From Notospermus geniculatus (taxonomy: Eukaryota > Nemertea > Pilidiophora > Heteronemertea > Lineidae), in NCBI GenBank assembly GCA_002633025.1, contig NMRB01000037.1:41356-105355 (forward strand): a DNA stretch of 64,000 bases, in the 5' to 3' direction. Positions 24,549 through 36,249 of the stretch are shown piece by piece (position 1 is the first letter of the stretch; each line of letters begins with the position of its first letter). The notes under the pieces are model-generated. The model was not told where the DNA came from. It made no database searches and saw only the letters and a program-made list of their open reading frames with translations. The translations under genes were made by a program, and so were the position numbers.

Positions 24549-24710
24549 GTCTATAGATCAGTCTCTCTGACATCGAATCTGGTTTTCAGATCAATCTGTG
24601 TGTTATGTGTTTTCCTGGCCTATACAATGTAGATCAGTTTATGGCCAGCTAGAAGATCCACAAGAATTTAAATTCCATCCTTAAATCCGTGTTATCCTTT
24701 ATCTTTTCAG

Positions 24711-26248
24711 ATATGTCAGAACATTCTACGCCTTTGCCTGGTTGAGCTCTTTCAATTCCATGTGATGCAGACGGACCCGAACTGGTCAAACTTCCTCTAC
24801 GATCCGGACACCAAACAGGTACCCATTGAGAAAAAGACTGCACTTGGCGTAATCTAGGGCAGAAAAACTGTTTCAATTTGTTCGCTGGAACCTTTGAGCA
24901 ATAGTTTGAACCCTGTTTAAAATTTCACTGAAATAACACATCCCTTCGATCCAGGGGTGCTAAGGGGAGTTTACACGATTCAACTTGTTGAAAGGTGTTG
25001 AACGTTGTTGAAAGCTGTTGAAGCATCTAAACCCCCATTCAACACCTTTCAACAGGGTCTTTCGACAGCTTTCAACATGTTGCCAAAATAGCTTCATGTT
25101 CCTATTTCTGGCAACTTGTTGAAAGCTGTTGAAAGACCCTGTTGAAAGGGGGTTTAAGATGCGTCAACAGCTTTCAACAATGTTCAACACCTTTACACAC
25201 TTTCAGCAAATGCTGAATCCAACAGCTTCCAACAACGTTCAACACCTTTCAACAAATGTTGAATCGTGTAAAGCCCCCTTAAAGATTAGTGTTCCTTGTA
25301 AAGTTGCCTCTCCGTGTGAGACTTTGCTCAAATCAGTTTGCTTTCAATGGACAATTCAGCATTGTTGGTTTCCTTATAACTTACACTGTGACCATGCGAT
25401 GTCATGAACGACTGCTCGTAGCTTCAGCGGAGTTGCTGATGGATAGTCAACTTGCACAATAAAACTCACATGGAGTGGTGCAAATTGTTTTGTCCTGGTA
25501 ATAGTTGTAAACCATGTGTCCTTTTCTCCTTCAGATAATTCTACTGGACTTCGGCGCCACGCGGGAATTTTCCAAGAAGTTCGTCGACCAGTACATCCGC
25601 GTAATTCAGGCTGCGTCTGTTGGTGACAAGGAAGAAGTATTACAACGGTCGCGCAATCTAGGATTCCTGACTGGTTATGAATCAAAGGTAAGCAACATCT
25701 AAAACCTGGCCAGCATTCGTCTTGCTATGAACAGGAGTGGTATGTTGTTAACTCACCTGCCCCCAGGTTAGGGCAGATGGTATCTTCTGTGGTGCTGTTT
25801 TCTAAAGCCTTGGAAATAAATTGGAAAGAATTTGAAGAAACATTCTTCAGATGGTTGATAGGACCAACCCTTCTTCAAATGTTTCCCAATCAATACCAAA
25901 AGATCTAGAAAAACTTCGACAGAAGATGCCGTCTGCTGAACTCTATTTGTCATCATAACTATTATTTTCTAGGTTATGGAAGATGCTCACATAGAAGCAG
26001 TTATGATTCTTGGCGAAGCGTTCTCTAGTGATGGTCCGTTCAATTTCGGTGCTCAAGATATCACGTATCGTATCAACAGACTCGTACCCGTCATGCTCAA
26101 ACACAGATTGGCGGCGCCACCAGAAGAAACATACTCTCTGCACAGGAAAATGTCCGGCGCATTTTTACTTTGCACAAAATTACAGGCCGTAGTTAACTGT
26201 AGACCAATGTTCGAAGAATTTTGGAGTAAATATAAATTTGATTCTTGA
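24711..26248 (+). CDS. COQ8: COQ8 (ADCK3/ADCK4) atypical kinase, last three coding exons
   Basis: Exons at 24711-24818, 25535-25687 and 25973-26248 (stop included) have AG/GT borders in phase 0 and give 178 C-terminal residues. They match the UbiB/COQ8 kinase-like fold: catalytic-loop motif [13 protein letters not shown], metal-binding LLDFGATRE, then [19 protein letters not shown] and [16 protein letters not shown], all hallmarks of human COQ8A/COQ8B. In the family this mitochondrial inner-membrane ATPase/kinase-like protein supports the coenzyme Q synthesis complex. The N-terminal half (KxGQ helix, AAAS-type ATP loop) is not in the window as far as I can see. Either it lies left of 24.7 kb beyond a long repeat-filled intron or it was lost in assembly. 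Whether it is the COQ8A/B single ancestor cannot be decided here. Confidence 0.95.
24961..25281. mobile_element. MITE inside a COQ8 intron (TAAGGGG..TTACACGATTCAAC)
   Basis: Inverted ends of about 24 bp (TAAGGGGAGTTTACACG and its complement), TA at both borders. The interior is made of direct and inverted copies of GTTGAAAGGTGTTGAA, so a transcript could fold extensively. Confidence 0.85.
25757..25950 (+). mobile_element. Dispersed element (GGAAAGAATTTGAAGAA), copy in a COQ8 intron
   Basis: Three copies occur within 3 kb: here, inverted at about 27000-27205, and direct at 28590-28775. Shared words are AATTGGAAAGAATTTGAAGA and GATGCCGTCTGCTG. The ends GGGCAGATGG and GCCGTCTGCTG are roughly inverted. 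Confidence 0.7.
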
Positions 26249-26772
26249 TGCGATCGTGAAACAAGAAGGGTTAAATTTCATCCATTGGTGATAATCCAGT
26301 CATGTGTGTCCTCCGGTTTGGAGGAATACCGGTAATTGTAGCCAGATTTGCCTGCTGATGAAATACTGCAAGCCATGAACTTTTCACAGACCAATATTCC
26401 CTCCGTAATGTTAGCGTGGAAGAGTTGGGTTGTGCGAGACTAGAAGTGGCTCAGAAATTTACCATTTTGAGGCATTTTCCACAAAATTTTTGTTATTCAC
26501 AGAGTGAAGGCCACGAAAATTTAGGTGTTTACAGTACGTCACCACCTGGGATTTCTGCGGTAATGTAGTCAAAAGTTGCAGAATTGATCATTGGTGAATT
26601 TTGAGGCGGAAGGGAATCTACCTGTGATATTAATCATGTAAATATTATTATACAACATATCTTAGTACGAGTGCTTTATCATATTGGGCTGCAGGTTTTA
26701 GCCCATTTATGCTGTGTTCCTCCAGAGGGATGGAACAACTTGAAAAAGAAATATGTGTGGTTGTGTATGTAC

Positions 26773-26778
26773 AATAAA
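26773..26778 (+). terminator. Candidate polyadenylation signal for COQ8
   Basis: AATAAA 525 bp after the COQ8 stop codon, in an AT-rich context followed by a T-rich stretch (TTTGTTTTTCATTG). Plausible 3' end, not proven. Confidence 0.4.
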
Positions 26779-26999
26779 ATCAATATGGAAGTCATCAGTT
26801 TGTTTTTCATTGATTTTGTGACCAGATAAATCAGGGGTATTCAGGATTCTGAATAATGTGAATGCTACGGTTAATTTATCATCTGACTGGATGGTCTCTG
26901 TGACTAGAATCCTTCTGCTGGTCCAGAGATTCTATTGATGAGTCCGTGTTTGGAAGAAAAAAGCCAGGCAGTATTGGCGTGACTGGCAGGAAAATGGAT

Positions 27000-27205
27000 A
27001 GTAAATTCATCTACCCCTTGAATCCAGCAGACGGCAAATTCTGTCAAAGTTTCATCACATCCTGCTGTTCGTAGATAAATATTTCAAGAAATATTGTTCC
27101 TATGAATATTCTGAAGAACTTTTCTTGAAATTCTTTTCAATTCATTTCCAGGGCATTGAGGAAATTTTTAAGAACATGCTGCCTGCTCAAAACCTGGGAG
27201 CAGAC
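27000..27205 (-). mobile_element. Dispersed element (GGAAAGAATTTGAAGAA family), inverted copy
   Basis: Reverse-orientation relative of 25757-25950, more diverged. Its right part looks like an exon (TTTCCAG acceptor, then about 49 open codons to TAA at 27302), but alignment with the other two copies shows it is repeat sequence. Confidence 0.6.
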
Positions 27206-28114
27206 GAGGATGGTCAAAATCAACTGTGGGTCTTAGACGAACTGGATGCCAGGTTTCAGGAATCTTCTCATTTCAATAGGTTCCTGGTGTACAGTGTCGT
27301 CTAATCTACCGAAAGGTTGCAGATGTCTCAAAGTTCAGCCCGTTTTGAAGATAAATCTGGCATTTTCTTAATGAATATCCTCTCATAAGCCATGCTGTGT
27401 TCTGTATTTAAAGCTTGGCTGTGCTGAATTTAGAAGAGATTATTCTCTGCTTCTCCTGTGCAGTAATCAAATTAAAACATTTTCGAAGCTCTTAGAAGAG
27501 ATATGATATGAAGCTAGATTATCGTTTATTGTAGGGAAGTTTATCCTCGAATTTCAACCCATTTGGAACAAATCTTATAGAAAAGCTGCATTTACATGGT
27601 AGGCCTTACTATACGAGTTAATCCCGTCCATTAGTAATGGAGGATGTCACTATGATATCTGTATACATAGCCTCTAGAAGATAATGAACGTCTGAGAAAT
27701 GATACGTTTGTCTTTAAAAAAGCATTTTGCTTCACCCTATCGTTTAACGAGATGACACCTGAGACGTGTACCTTGTCAACTGAGCTTCTCCGTTACAATA
27801 CATCCCATCCATTCTGAACATAAGACTATTCACTCCTTTCCTGCCGACGTCCGATATGAAGGTGACTAAGCCGAGATTATTGCATAAATACGGGCTCGTT
27901 GTCACTGATGACATTTTGAGTTGTCAGATCATCAAGTCTGTAAAAAATTTTCTAAGACGGTTCTGAGTTGCTTCTGTTGTGTTCCTCATGACGTCAGCTG
28001 CATGTATCTCTATCAGAAACCAATGACTTAACTCTTTCAGGGTCAGTAACAGTGGACAAATGACATCTACATGTAAAATGAATTGATATGAATTCAGAAA
28101 GGAAAGCTGTGACA

Positions 28115-28459
28115 TACAGTACAGGTCACAATTGACATCCCTAAATTCGCGAAAGTCATGCGTAAGTCACTCGTAACTTACGCAACAACTCACGAGCTAT
28201 GTTATGCGTAACTTACGAGATGAGTTACGCGGTGAGTTGCGTGAATTTCGCTAGTTACGCGGTGAGTTACGCGAATTTCACTAGTTACGCGGTGAGTTAC
28301 ACAGTGAGCTACGAGGCAAGTTACGCGATTTTGGGGAGCTACGCAGTGAGTTACGCGACACCAAAGCCGTGAGTTATGCGTAAGTTACTCGTAACTTACG
28401 AGTAACTTACGAGTGACTTACGCGAAGTCATAGGGATGTCAGTTGTGACCTGTACTGTA
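28115..28459. mobile_element. MITE with 29-bp inverted ends (TACAGTACAGGTCACAA)
   Basis: Both ends read TACAGTACAGGTCACAA..GACATCCCTA with one mismatch. The interior is an array of GAGTTACGCG/CGTAACTTACG words in both orientations, so the entire 345-bp element can fold back. CpG-rich compared with its surroundings. Confidence 0.85.
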
Positions 28460-28589
28460 GAAGGTCTGCATTCTTGACTTGTGGGGACCTACACTGGCAC
28501 TCAATCAATGGGGCATAGCCCAATAACACATTGTGGTGTGTGGCATGATGTAAATGTAAGTGTCTTGTTGACCTACTGAAATTTTCTCA

Positions 28590-28775
28590 TCTGTTCCTAG
28601 GATTGAGCAGACAGTATCTTCTGCGAAAGCCTCCGAAATGAATTGGAAAGAATTTGAAGAAATATTCTCCAGATGGTTCACAGGAACAACCTTTCTTCAA
28701 ATAATTTTCAAACAATACCATAGGATGTGAGAAAATATTGACAGGGGATGCCGTCTGCTGGAGTCTGGGGGCAGA
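28590..28775 (+). mobile_element. Dispersed element (GGAAAGAATTTGAAGAA family), third copy
   Basis: Closest to the copy at 25757-25950; ends near GATTGAGCAGACAG and GCCGTCTGCTGG. Confidence 0.65.
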
Positions 28776-29398
28776 TGACATTATTCAACTGAGAATGAGA
28801 GAAGAAGTATGAGTGAACTTTCTCTTAGTAGCCTACTCTTTGAGAATTGCAACTAGCCATCCTTGGTTGCTGTCAAAATGTCAAAATACTGTACTATAAA
28901 TCACTCCAGTGATCCAATTTTGGTTATGAATCATCGTAGACTCACAAAAATAATTTTCTCGTCAGTATACATGTAGTTTATTGAACTGACATTTGGTAGA
29001 CCTACTAAAATGATAGACCTTTTCTATATGAACCAATGCATAGGATCCTCCAAAGGATTTTTCTTCTAACACACCCTGTGAAGTTCACTCAAAAGAAAAG
29101 GAACTTTGAAATGGTGACTGAACTTACACAAAGAAGCATGAAACATACGACTTCGATGATGCATATACAGAGTACTGGTGCCGTCATATATACAGAGTTA
29201 GAAGTATACTTATATACTTAAATAATGGTCCTATTTTTGGTGGTGTAACAAATCAAGGAATCCTGCAGAGCCCTAACTTCAGAATAGTCGCTGACTTGCA
29301 GAATGCTGAAGTTATACAGCACATGAGGTGTTGCTTTATCATCACCCAACATATCCCCTTATTTCTTCCTTTCCATTACAGATTTTATCCAAGCCATT

Positions 29399-32300
29399 AT
29401 GGAGCATTCATGCTACCCGTACTCTGGCAAAAAGGTTTTTCAAATTCTGGGTATGCTGATTCTTGCCGTACTCACTGCAATTACTTATGGATTAATGGAG
29501 AGCTTTTCTGGACATGCATTTCACCCTGTACCACCAGGATATTTAGAGATTACTAAGGTAAGGAAATATACACAGTATTATCGAACTTTCAGTGCCAACC
29601 TAGAAAACATAAGAAAAATGTCTAAAAGCAAGTTGGGATAAAGTTGCCAAACCTTTGTTTTGCCTCATCGTTTCATTTGAAACATGAAAATACTCATAAT
29701 CATATTACCGGTATGCATTGTTTTTGAAAACTTCATAGGAAAACAGTAATTTTAAAGTCAGTTACCGGGTACATATTTTTACCACAAAAACCATCCCTGA
29801 CACAACCCTGCACACTCCCTTTGTCGTTGCACTGTCAGGAGGTACCAGTACCTTTTGAATGATATATATTGTACACTGTTATTGGTAGAAATCCTGTTGT
29901 TTTTCCATCTTGTTAACTTACATATAGGCCTATGTAGGTAAATACCGATACCTTTTTCATATTAGGCTCCTTTTTCAATTTCAGCCATATTTGACATCGT
30001 CAGCAGAGAGAACAGACATCAACTCCAACATGTCAAAAGAGGCGTTGTTGATGGAGACAATATTACCAAAAGCTTTCACAGCCAGTTACATAATTGAGAA
30101 TTTACAAACGTATCATGTGCCATCAAAACAAGAGATTGATAAATCCATGACTATCCACAATGGATTTGATATACAGGTAAGATTGCATCTTCTTCGATCA
30201 TCTTCTTCACTATTCTTCTTCTTCTTCAATATTCCTCTTTAGTCTTCTCAATCTCCTTTTTCAATGTTCTTCAATTTAAAAACTGTCTTTTATCGTATTC
30301 TTCTTCAATCTTCTTCACTTTTAATCTTCTTCAAATCTTCTAACCCTTCTTATAATCTTCTTTAGTATTCTCCTTCTTTCATTAACCTGCCACCATCTCA
30401 ATCAACACTACCAACCAAACCCAGCATTGTAATTTGAATACCAGTACCGGGTATTTTCTTGGTTTGTGCCACAATAATAAAAAAATAAAAGTCTGGGACA
30501 CAAATAAGGCATAGCCTTTTAGCTGATTACCGGTACGTAAGAGTATACATTTTGCTTCAAGAATGGCCTGCCCTCTATCAGTGAAAAATGCAGTTAACTC
30601 GGTCAAAATGCTGAGCTGGTAATCATATAATCTTTTTTGATTTATGAAAATAGTGGATCAGTTAGAGCTGTCATATCAGAGAACAACTTTGTATGCAATT
30701 CTAACCTTTCAAGATAAGAATTGGTCTGTTCACATAATGTAGGAGGAAACCAGAGCCTAAGTGGAGCGGTAAAAGCAAATCATTCTCTTGGTCACGTCAG
30801 GAATGGGGGTATCACTCTGGTACTTGTATTTCGGTCTGCCACCTTAACTGTATTGCTGACCACTGCGTGTTTTCCGATGTAGGTGCAGTGATACGTACAG
30901 CCAGACTTAGGCCCTCTCCGAGTGAGGGCAACCCTTCCTGCCACAAAACAATCATCAGGAAGAGATCAAACTGCTTCTCAGCATTACAGCTCTGACGACT
31001 TCAGCTTCCACTAATAAGGATACCATACCTTGTATTTTGCAGCCCAAATTATATCGCAATGACTTCCGTAGTCCATGCTGGGTGAGAAAAAAGTGGAACT
31101 CGACCACTCCAATCATCCGTTGCCTCCCCAAAGCTTATCTACTCGGTTTCACGAAATGTGCTACCACGGATCTCTGGCGAAGACTGCAACGGCACCCCCA
31201 CATCAGAGGAGGGATAAAGGAATTACGAGGAGGGAATGTTAAAATGGCGAAGGAGATTCATTGGTGGTCCAAAAGCAGATTCAAAGGTAAAAATAATTTT
31301 TTCATTTCATTTTCTTTTCACTGTAATAAGCCTCAAAGCACCCCCCCCCCCTTCTACCAGGAAAAACACATCACACTGACCTGTTTCCTGGCCATTCCAC
31401 CACCAGCATCACGGTTTCAGTGTAAATTTTGAATCAATGGAATTTAGCTCTTAAGAAAACTTCTAAGACAGAAAAGAGATAAAGAGGCTGTGACCTACAC
31501 AATGTACAAAATGTAAATACAAGTAGGCCTAGGCCTATCTTTCTGAACTTTTCTTTCTCTTTTTTATCAGGTCATACAATTGGAAGGAAGTATGCTAAAT
31601 ACTTTGGAGATGCCATAGCCAGTGACCCTTTTAAAGTAAGGAGACGGATAACATTAGGTCAGTCATTGTTTCATATAACCTTTCCATTTTCACTCTACGT
31701 ACCCTGTCATAGCTCTTGCCTAAGGCGTTCCTACACTTCAGGGGTTTCTTGTGCAAGTTGGCTCTCAATGGGCAATTCACCGTTGTTGTTTTCCTTACGG
31801 CTTATTCCTATCTTCTTCAACTTCCAGTTGAATCATTGCTATCTTCTTCAACTTTCAGTTGAATCATTGCTGTCTTCTTCAACTTTCAGTTGATGCCAGT
31901 CCTGACACGATATGGGAAATGCGATTCAAGGCATCACATAATGAGGAGACCTCACCTCCGCATATCCTTACTCCAAGTTTGATAAAAAGATTTACCCCTA
32001 ATGCCAAATTCATTGTGATAATGCGAAATCCTGTTGACAGGTTAGTCAATTTTAGTGTTATTGCATATTAATTTCATTGATTTCTTATACTGGTACTCGG
32101 TATATTCTTGGGGAATTTTATTAATAATGTCGTTCGCTTCCTCAAAGATGAACTAATGCCCATTCAGTAGCACATCGTTTTCAATCATGTCGTAGGGGGT
32201 TGGGTAGGCCTAGTCGACTCAAACCCACAAGTTTCAGAGAACCAATGCACTACAAAGGTGAAATCATTACCGGTAGGTAAAAAATATTGTCCCTTTCAGA

Positions 32301-33524
32301 ATCTTGAAATGGTGGACCAGACTATCTACATGTACGTACTTTCTTCACCCTCCAATATACTTGATCATGTTTAATGACTTTCGTTTTAGGCTTTATTCGC
32401 ACTACGACTACAACAAGTTAGTTGGAGACGAGACACCATCTGCCCTTGAATTTCACATAAAAGTGACGCAGGCTGTTGGCCTGTTGAGGGACTGCTTTCG
32501 TAGAAGGACGATAAGGGACTGTGTTTATGATCCTTTCTATAGGAAAGAACTTGAGGAAAGCAAGGTGAGATTCTGCGGTCTGTGCATCTCAACCAGTGAC
32601 TTTATTGGCCTAAGCCTAAGAATCCATTCACGCAGTTTTCGTGCCGCGTGATGTCGCATCCTTTGTCCATGACCAACACGGCGAAAACAAACAACGCTCG
32701 AAAATCGCGTGAATGGACAGCCAGCCTTAGTCTGACATTTGGATGCAACTCGGGGATGAAACTTACCAACCAATAAGCTACCACTTTGCTTAAAAGACAC
32801 TCCCGATCCAGGCTCATGATGTCTGATTGTATAAATAGTTCAGTAGATCACAATTTTTTCTCTTTTTTCATACAGGTATTCCTCCATGTTGGTCTGTATG
32901 TTGTCTATCTCAATGACTGGTTCAAGATCATACCAAGGAACCAGTTTTACCTTACAACGTCTGAAAAATATGGTACTGATTTGAAGGGAGTTTTGGAAAA
33001 TATTACTGAATTTCTTCAAGTTGGTAAGTGTAGGACATTGCACAAGTAAACCATGAGTATTTTTCAAACTACAGTGTATCCAAGAAGGTACTGACAAATG
33101 AAATCGGATAAAACTATCTGTTGTCAGCCCTCACGGGGTTAATATGAAACATCACAACCTTTCCTCATAATACATGTAGCTCTTCACAAAATGTCTGGCA
33201 ACCACGAAAAACTGACCTAACTTGGCTGATGTAGGCCTAACTCACTCCTTGGGTTGTTGAACTGGAAACTGGCCTCTTTTCACTTCAGAACTCTATTGTG
33301 CTGTTTTTACTTCAGATACTGGGTTGAGAACAGCCGAGGAGAGAAATGCAACCATTGCAGACATGATAAGGGATTCTGGAAAGAAGGTCAACAGAATGAA
33401 GTACAACAGTCCCATGTGGAATGCCACAAGATCTCTCCTACTTGATTTTTATCATCCCTTTAATGAGGCTTTATCAACCTTACTGGGTAATAAAAAATAT
33501 CTCTGGCCAGAAGACCAAGGCTAA
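29399..33524 (+). CDS. Carbohydrate sulfotransferase, CHST15-like, complete (454 aa)
   Basis: Eight coding exons: 29399-29557, 29985-30176, 31043-31286, 31571-31657, 31890-32040, 32390-32564, 32876-33023 and 33316-33524; phases all agree. It is a type II Golgi protein: a short cytosolic tail, then a signal anchor (VFQILGMLILAVLTAI, residues about 14-29). The sulfotransferase domain carries the 5'-phosphosulfate loop LLGFTKCATTDLWRRL and the 3'-phosphate loop KFIVIMRNPVDRLYSHY, which bind PAPS. Later blocks (VGLYVVYLNDWF, WPEDQG end) follow the human N-acetylgalactosamine 4-sulfate 6-O-sulfotransferase (CHST15) pattern, although the protein is shorter than human CHST15. Probable role: 6-O-sulfation of chondroitin/dermatan sulfate using PAPS. 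Exact acceptor is inference. The donor after exon 4 is taken at 31658, not at the GTAAGG at 31636, because only this keeps the frame and the RRIT-L-DAS match. An acceptor at 29381 implies a non-coding first exon upstream. Convergent with BPNT1. Confidence 0.93.
30186..30385. repeat. CTT-rich low-complexity intron tract
   Basis: Imperfect TCTTCTTCAAT repeats in sulfotransferase intron 2. A similar short tract with three near-identical units (TTCTTCAACTTTCAGTTGAA) stands just before exon 5 (31812-31890) and offers extra AG acceptors in frame choices. Confidence 0.7.
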
Positions 33525-33720
33525 AAAATTCTTCATCTTCATAATTTTGTTTTGTTTTACATGTATGTTCGTAAGTTTAGTTATTCTTTGATGATCTACA
33601 GTTACGGTAGTTATAGTGTAAATACATGTACATGTATATCACACCCATGATGATTGATGATGTTCAGCGATATCAACTGGCAAATGCCTTGCTTTTGACT
33701 TAAATTCTTGTCTATAGCAG

Positions 33721-33726
33721 AATAAA
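33721..33726 (+). terminator. Candidate polyadenylation signal for the sulfotransferase gene
   Basis: AATAAA about 200 bp after the stop codon, following AT-rich 3' UTR-like sequence. Confidence 0.45.
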
Positions 33727-33984
33727 AACAGATTTCACACGATAAAATCTTGTGTTGGTACTTTGAGGGTCACTTGAAAAGATGTGCTTCCTCTTGAGTT
33801 AACTGTTGAACATAGCATCCAGTGGTATCCACAGTTGCAACACGTGACACTGCAGCTCCACAGTGTGGGTTTGGGGTTATGGGTTTTCCACTGTCTGGTC
33901 ATTTGCCCGTACAGGGAGTAGACTTTGTGAAGTCGTGGTTGTGGCATTGCTTGTAAACTCCTCTCGCAGTTTCAAACCGCTACC

Positions 33985-34290
33985 AGAGGTGGAGCCAGGA
34001 TTTGGGAGAAGAGGGGGCACCCTGTGGTAGGAACATTGAAATTTGCGCCCAATAGGGGTCATAACTGTGATAGAGGGCAGCACACAGTAATCAGGTCCCA
34101 TACAATGGATGCCTTTTATGTGGGAAATTGATCAGAACCTGAATGTCCCTTTCTTCAATAGTTTTAACCACTAGTGACACCTGTTGAGGTAGTGAGTTGG
34201 GTTCCTCATTCCAGAATTTCACGGTCGATTTTACAGATTTGTTGGCCAAAAGGGGAGGCGTGCCCCCGCCTCTGGATCTGCACCTGGCTA
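33985..34290 (+). mobile_element. GGATCC-type element, fourth copy, split by an insertion
   Basis: The left part starts AGGTGGAGCCAGGATTTGG; the right part resumes CCAGAATTTCACGGTCG and ends CTCTGGATCTGCACC. About 155 bp of unrelated sequence (roughly 34053-34207) separates them, so this copy was itself a target. Confidence 0.65.
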
Positions 34291-34439
34291 CACATGACAT
34301 TACCCACTCAGATGTATGCCTATGGGCAACAGCTGAACACTGACGACGAGTGTACATTGTTTGGGGCAAGTACGCGGGGACAATGTATCCTCAGATACAC
34401 CTGTGACAAAAATTTGGAGATGATCCAGTCATTAGTTCA

Positions 34440-34672
34440 GGAGTTATTGCACTTTTTCTGTTTTTGGTTTTAGCCACCTGGTGGCCAAGTCAAGAGTCGA
34501 ATCGGACCGAAAGTTGGTGTCATAGGTCATATGACCTAGGGGCATATATGTACCAAGTTTCAGATCAATAGCCCCAGTGGTTACGAAACTTGCCCTGCTA
34601 ACGGACTACAGACGACGTCCAACGACGACGCAGGCTGCACCATTGTAAGAGCTCACCACAGGTGAGCTAATA
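34440..34672 (+). mobile_element. Dispersed repeat with AAGTTTCAGATCAATAG core
   Basis: Contains GTACCAAGTTTCAGATC, a GACGACG-rich stretch and the end GCTCACCACAGGTGAGC. This wording is common in interspersed repeats of marine invertebrates (from memory, not searched). It lies between the two convergent genes. Confidence 0.45.
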
Positions 34673-34706
34673 AGAGATTTAACAAGAATGAAGTTGAGAT
34701 ATATCT

Positions 34707-34712
34707 TTTATT
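34707..34712 (-). terminator. Candidate polyadenylation signal for BPNT1
   Basis: AATAAA on the minus strand, about 1.5 kb past the BPNT1 stop. That would give a long 3' UTR over 34.7-36.25 kb, a stretch where I see no other feature. Nearer signals may be used instead. Confidence 0.3.
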
Positions 34713-36249
34713 ATAAACCTACCAGATCATCTTAATATTACTATATATTACAATAAATCATCAACATTTACATATACTCTATACATAGTTCTCTTAATTG
34801 ATGTATTTATGATTGGCAGTAACTATTAATTGCTACAGTTTTTATGAACTACTTTGACAAGAGGATATTTTGAGTGCAACTAACATGAAGAAAATAATGT
34901 CATGATACCTGGACCTACAGCTTCACCAAAAGACTGTCACAGATACATGTACATGTATATAAGAAAAAGGACTACAGTAAGTTACAAGCTGCAGGAAGAT
35001 AGAGTCCCTTAATAATTATTTTTATTCATCTACTCTAAGGAACTTTCTCATTTCAGTGTCTTTCCAGCAAACTTTCCATTAAGTTTCTGCACCATTTCAC
35101 CAGTCTTCCTCTGAAGACATGGTATTTGCACCAGGATTTAAAACCATCGCCAGCTCATAGGCATGGCACCTTAACATTGAAAAATTGCACCGATACTTTC
35201 TACAGTGAAATTTTCAGATACAGGATGTTGCAGAAATAAATCCCCAAATGATGTGAACATTTTTGTTTTTTTTCCTCCACAGCCCCATAGAGCCAATTCA
35301 ACTGATTAAATCGACATCCAATTAGTGTCACCCTAATTCTATGTCGAGCACCACTGGTCCAATTAACATGCATTATGCATTATGAAAAGTGACCCAAGAG
35401 ATTGAAAATCACATTTCAACAACAGAGATAACCTAAGTTACAAGAGAAGTTCAATAAGGCTAATCTAACAATTATGCATACATGATATAGACCTAGGACA
35501 TCCACATTAGATATTCATCAAATATGCGTGAACTTCTAGTGAAAGGGGTCTATGCACAAATAGAGTAAAATTTGCCAATGAACGGTTCAAAGACTGAGGA
35601 TCATTTATGGGGTGGCATTTCTACCACATGAGTGTGACTATTGGTTCCATAGGTCTAGAGAAGCGAATGTTCTAGAAATGAGAAAAATATTATATCTTTA
35701 GAAGAAAGGTGCTTCTGAAGTAGGTAGAAGTGCATTTTCTGTGCAAAGAACTTTCAGCTGTCCCTGGGAGGTAGTTTTGCACAGGTTTGTACTGTGTTAA
35801 AAGAATTTGAGCAAATACACTGTTCATATTATTATGGAAATTATGCCATTGGTTACTTTAATCTCAATGGTAATGATAAATTTTTCTTTCTTCGTTTTAA
35901 TTGAGAGCCGCAGCCAGAACAATGATACATGCCACGGACCTCATTCATGAAGCCTTCAGAGACTAGAGAAATTCTTGAAAATTGATTGGTTTAATCTACC
36001 ATCCGAGCCTTGGACTACAGCACAGTGAATAGGTATGTACCCGGTAAAGAACCCGTCAACTTGTGCATGTGCTAGCCCCAACTGAGGCCCCATAAACGAG
36101 GTCCTACAACATCAAGAATGGAATCTCCCTGGAGAAACAATTGGAGACTTCTTCAGTATTTTACCTCCCCAGCCCACACACCCTATACCCGTTAACTTTT
36201 TAACTTTACTCAAGATGTCTTACAATTTTGATTGCTTGTCACCTGAGAG

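Noticed and set aside
27149-27302. Apparent terminal exon (TTTCCAG acceptor, about 49 codons starting GIEEIFKNMLPAQ, stop)
   Set aside because: The sequence aligns with the inverted form of the repeats at 25757-25950 and 28590-28775, so it is part of a dispersed element.
31636-31641. GTAAGG as donor of sulfotransferase exon 4
   Set aside because: It would shift the frame at exon 5; the donor at 31658 restores the frame and the conserved RIT-L-DAS block.
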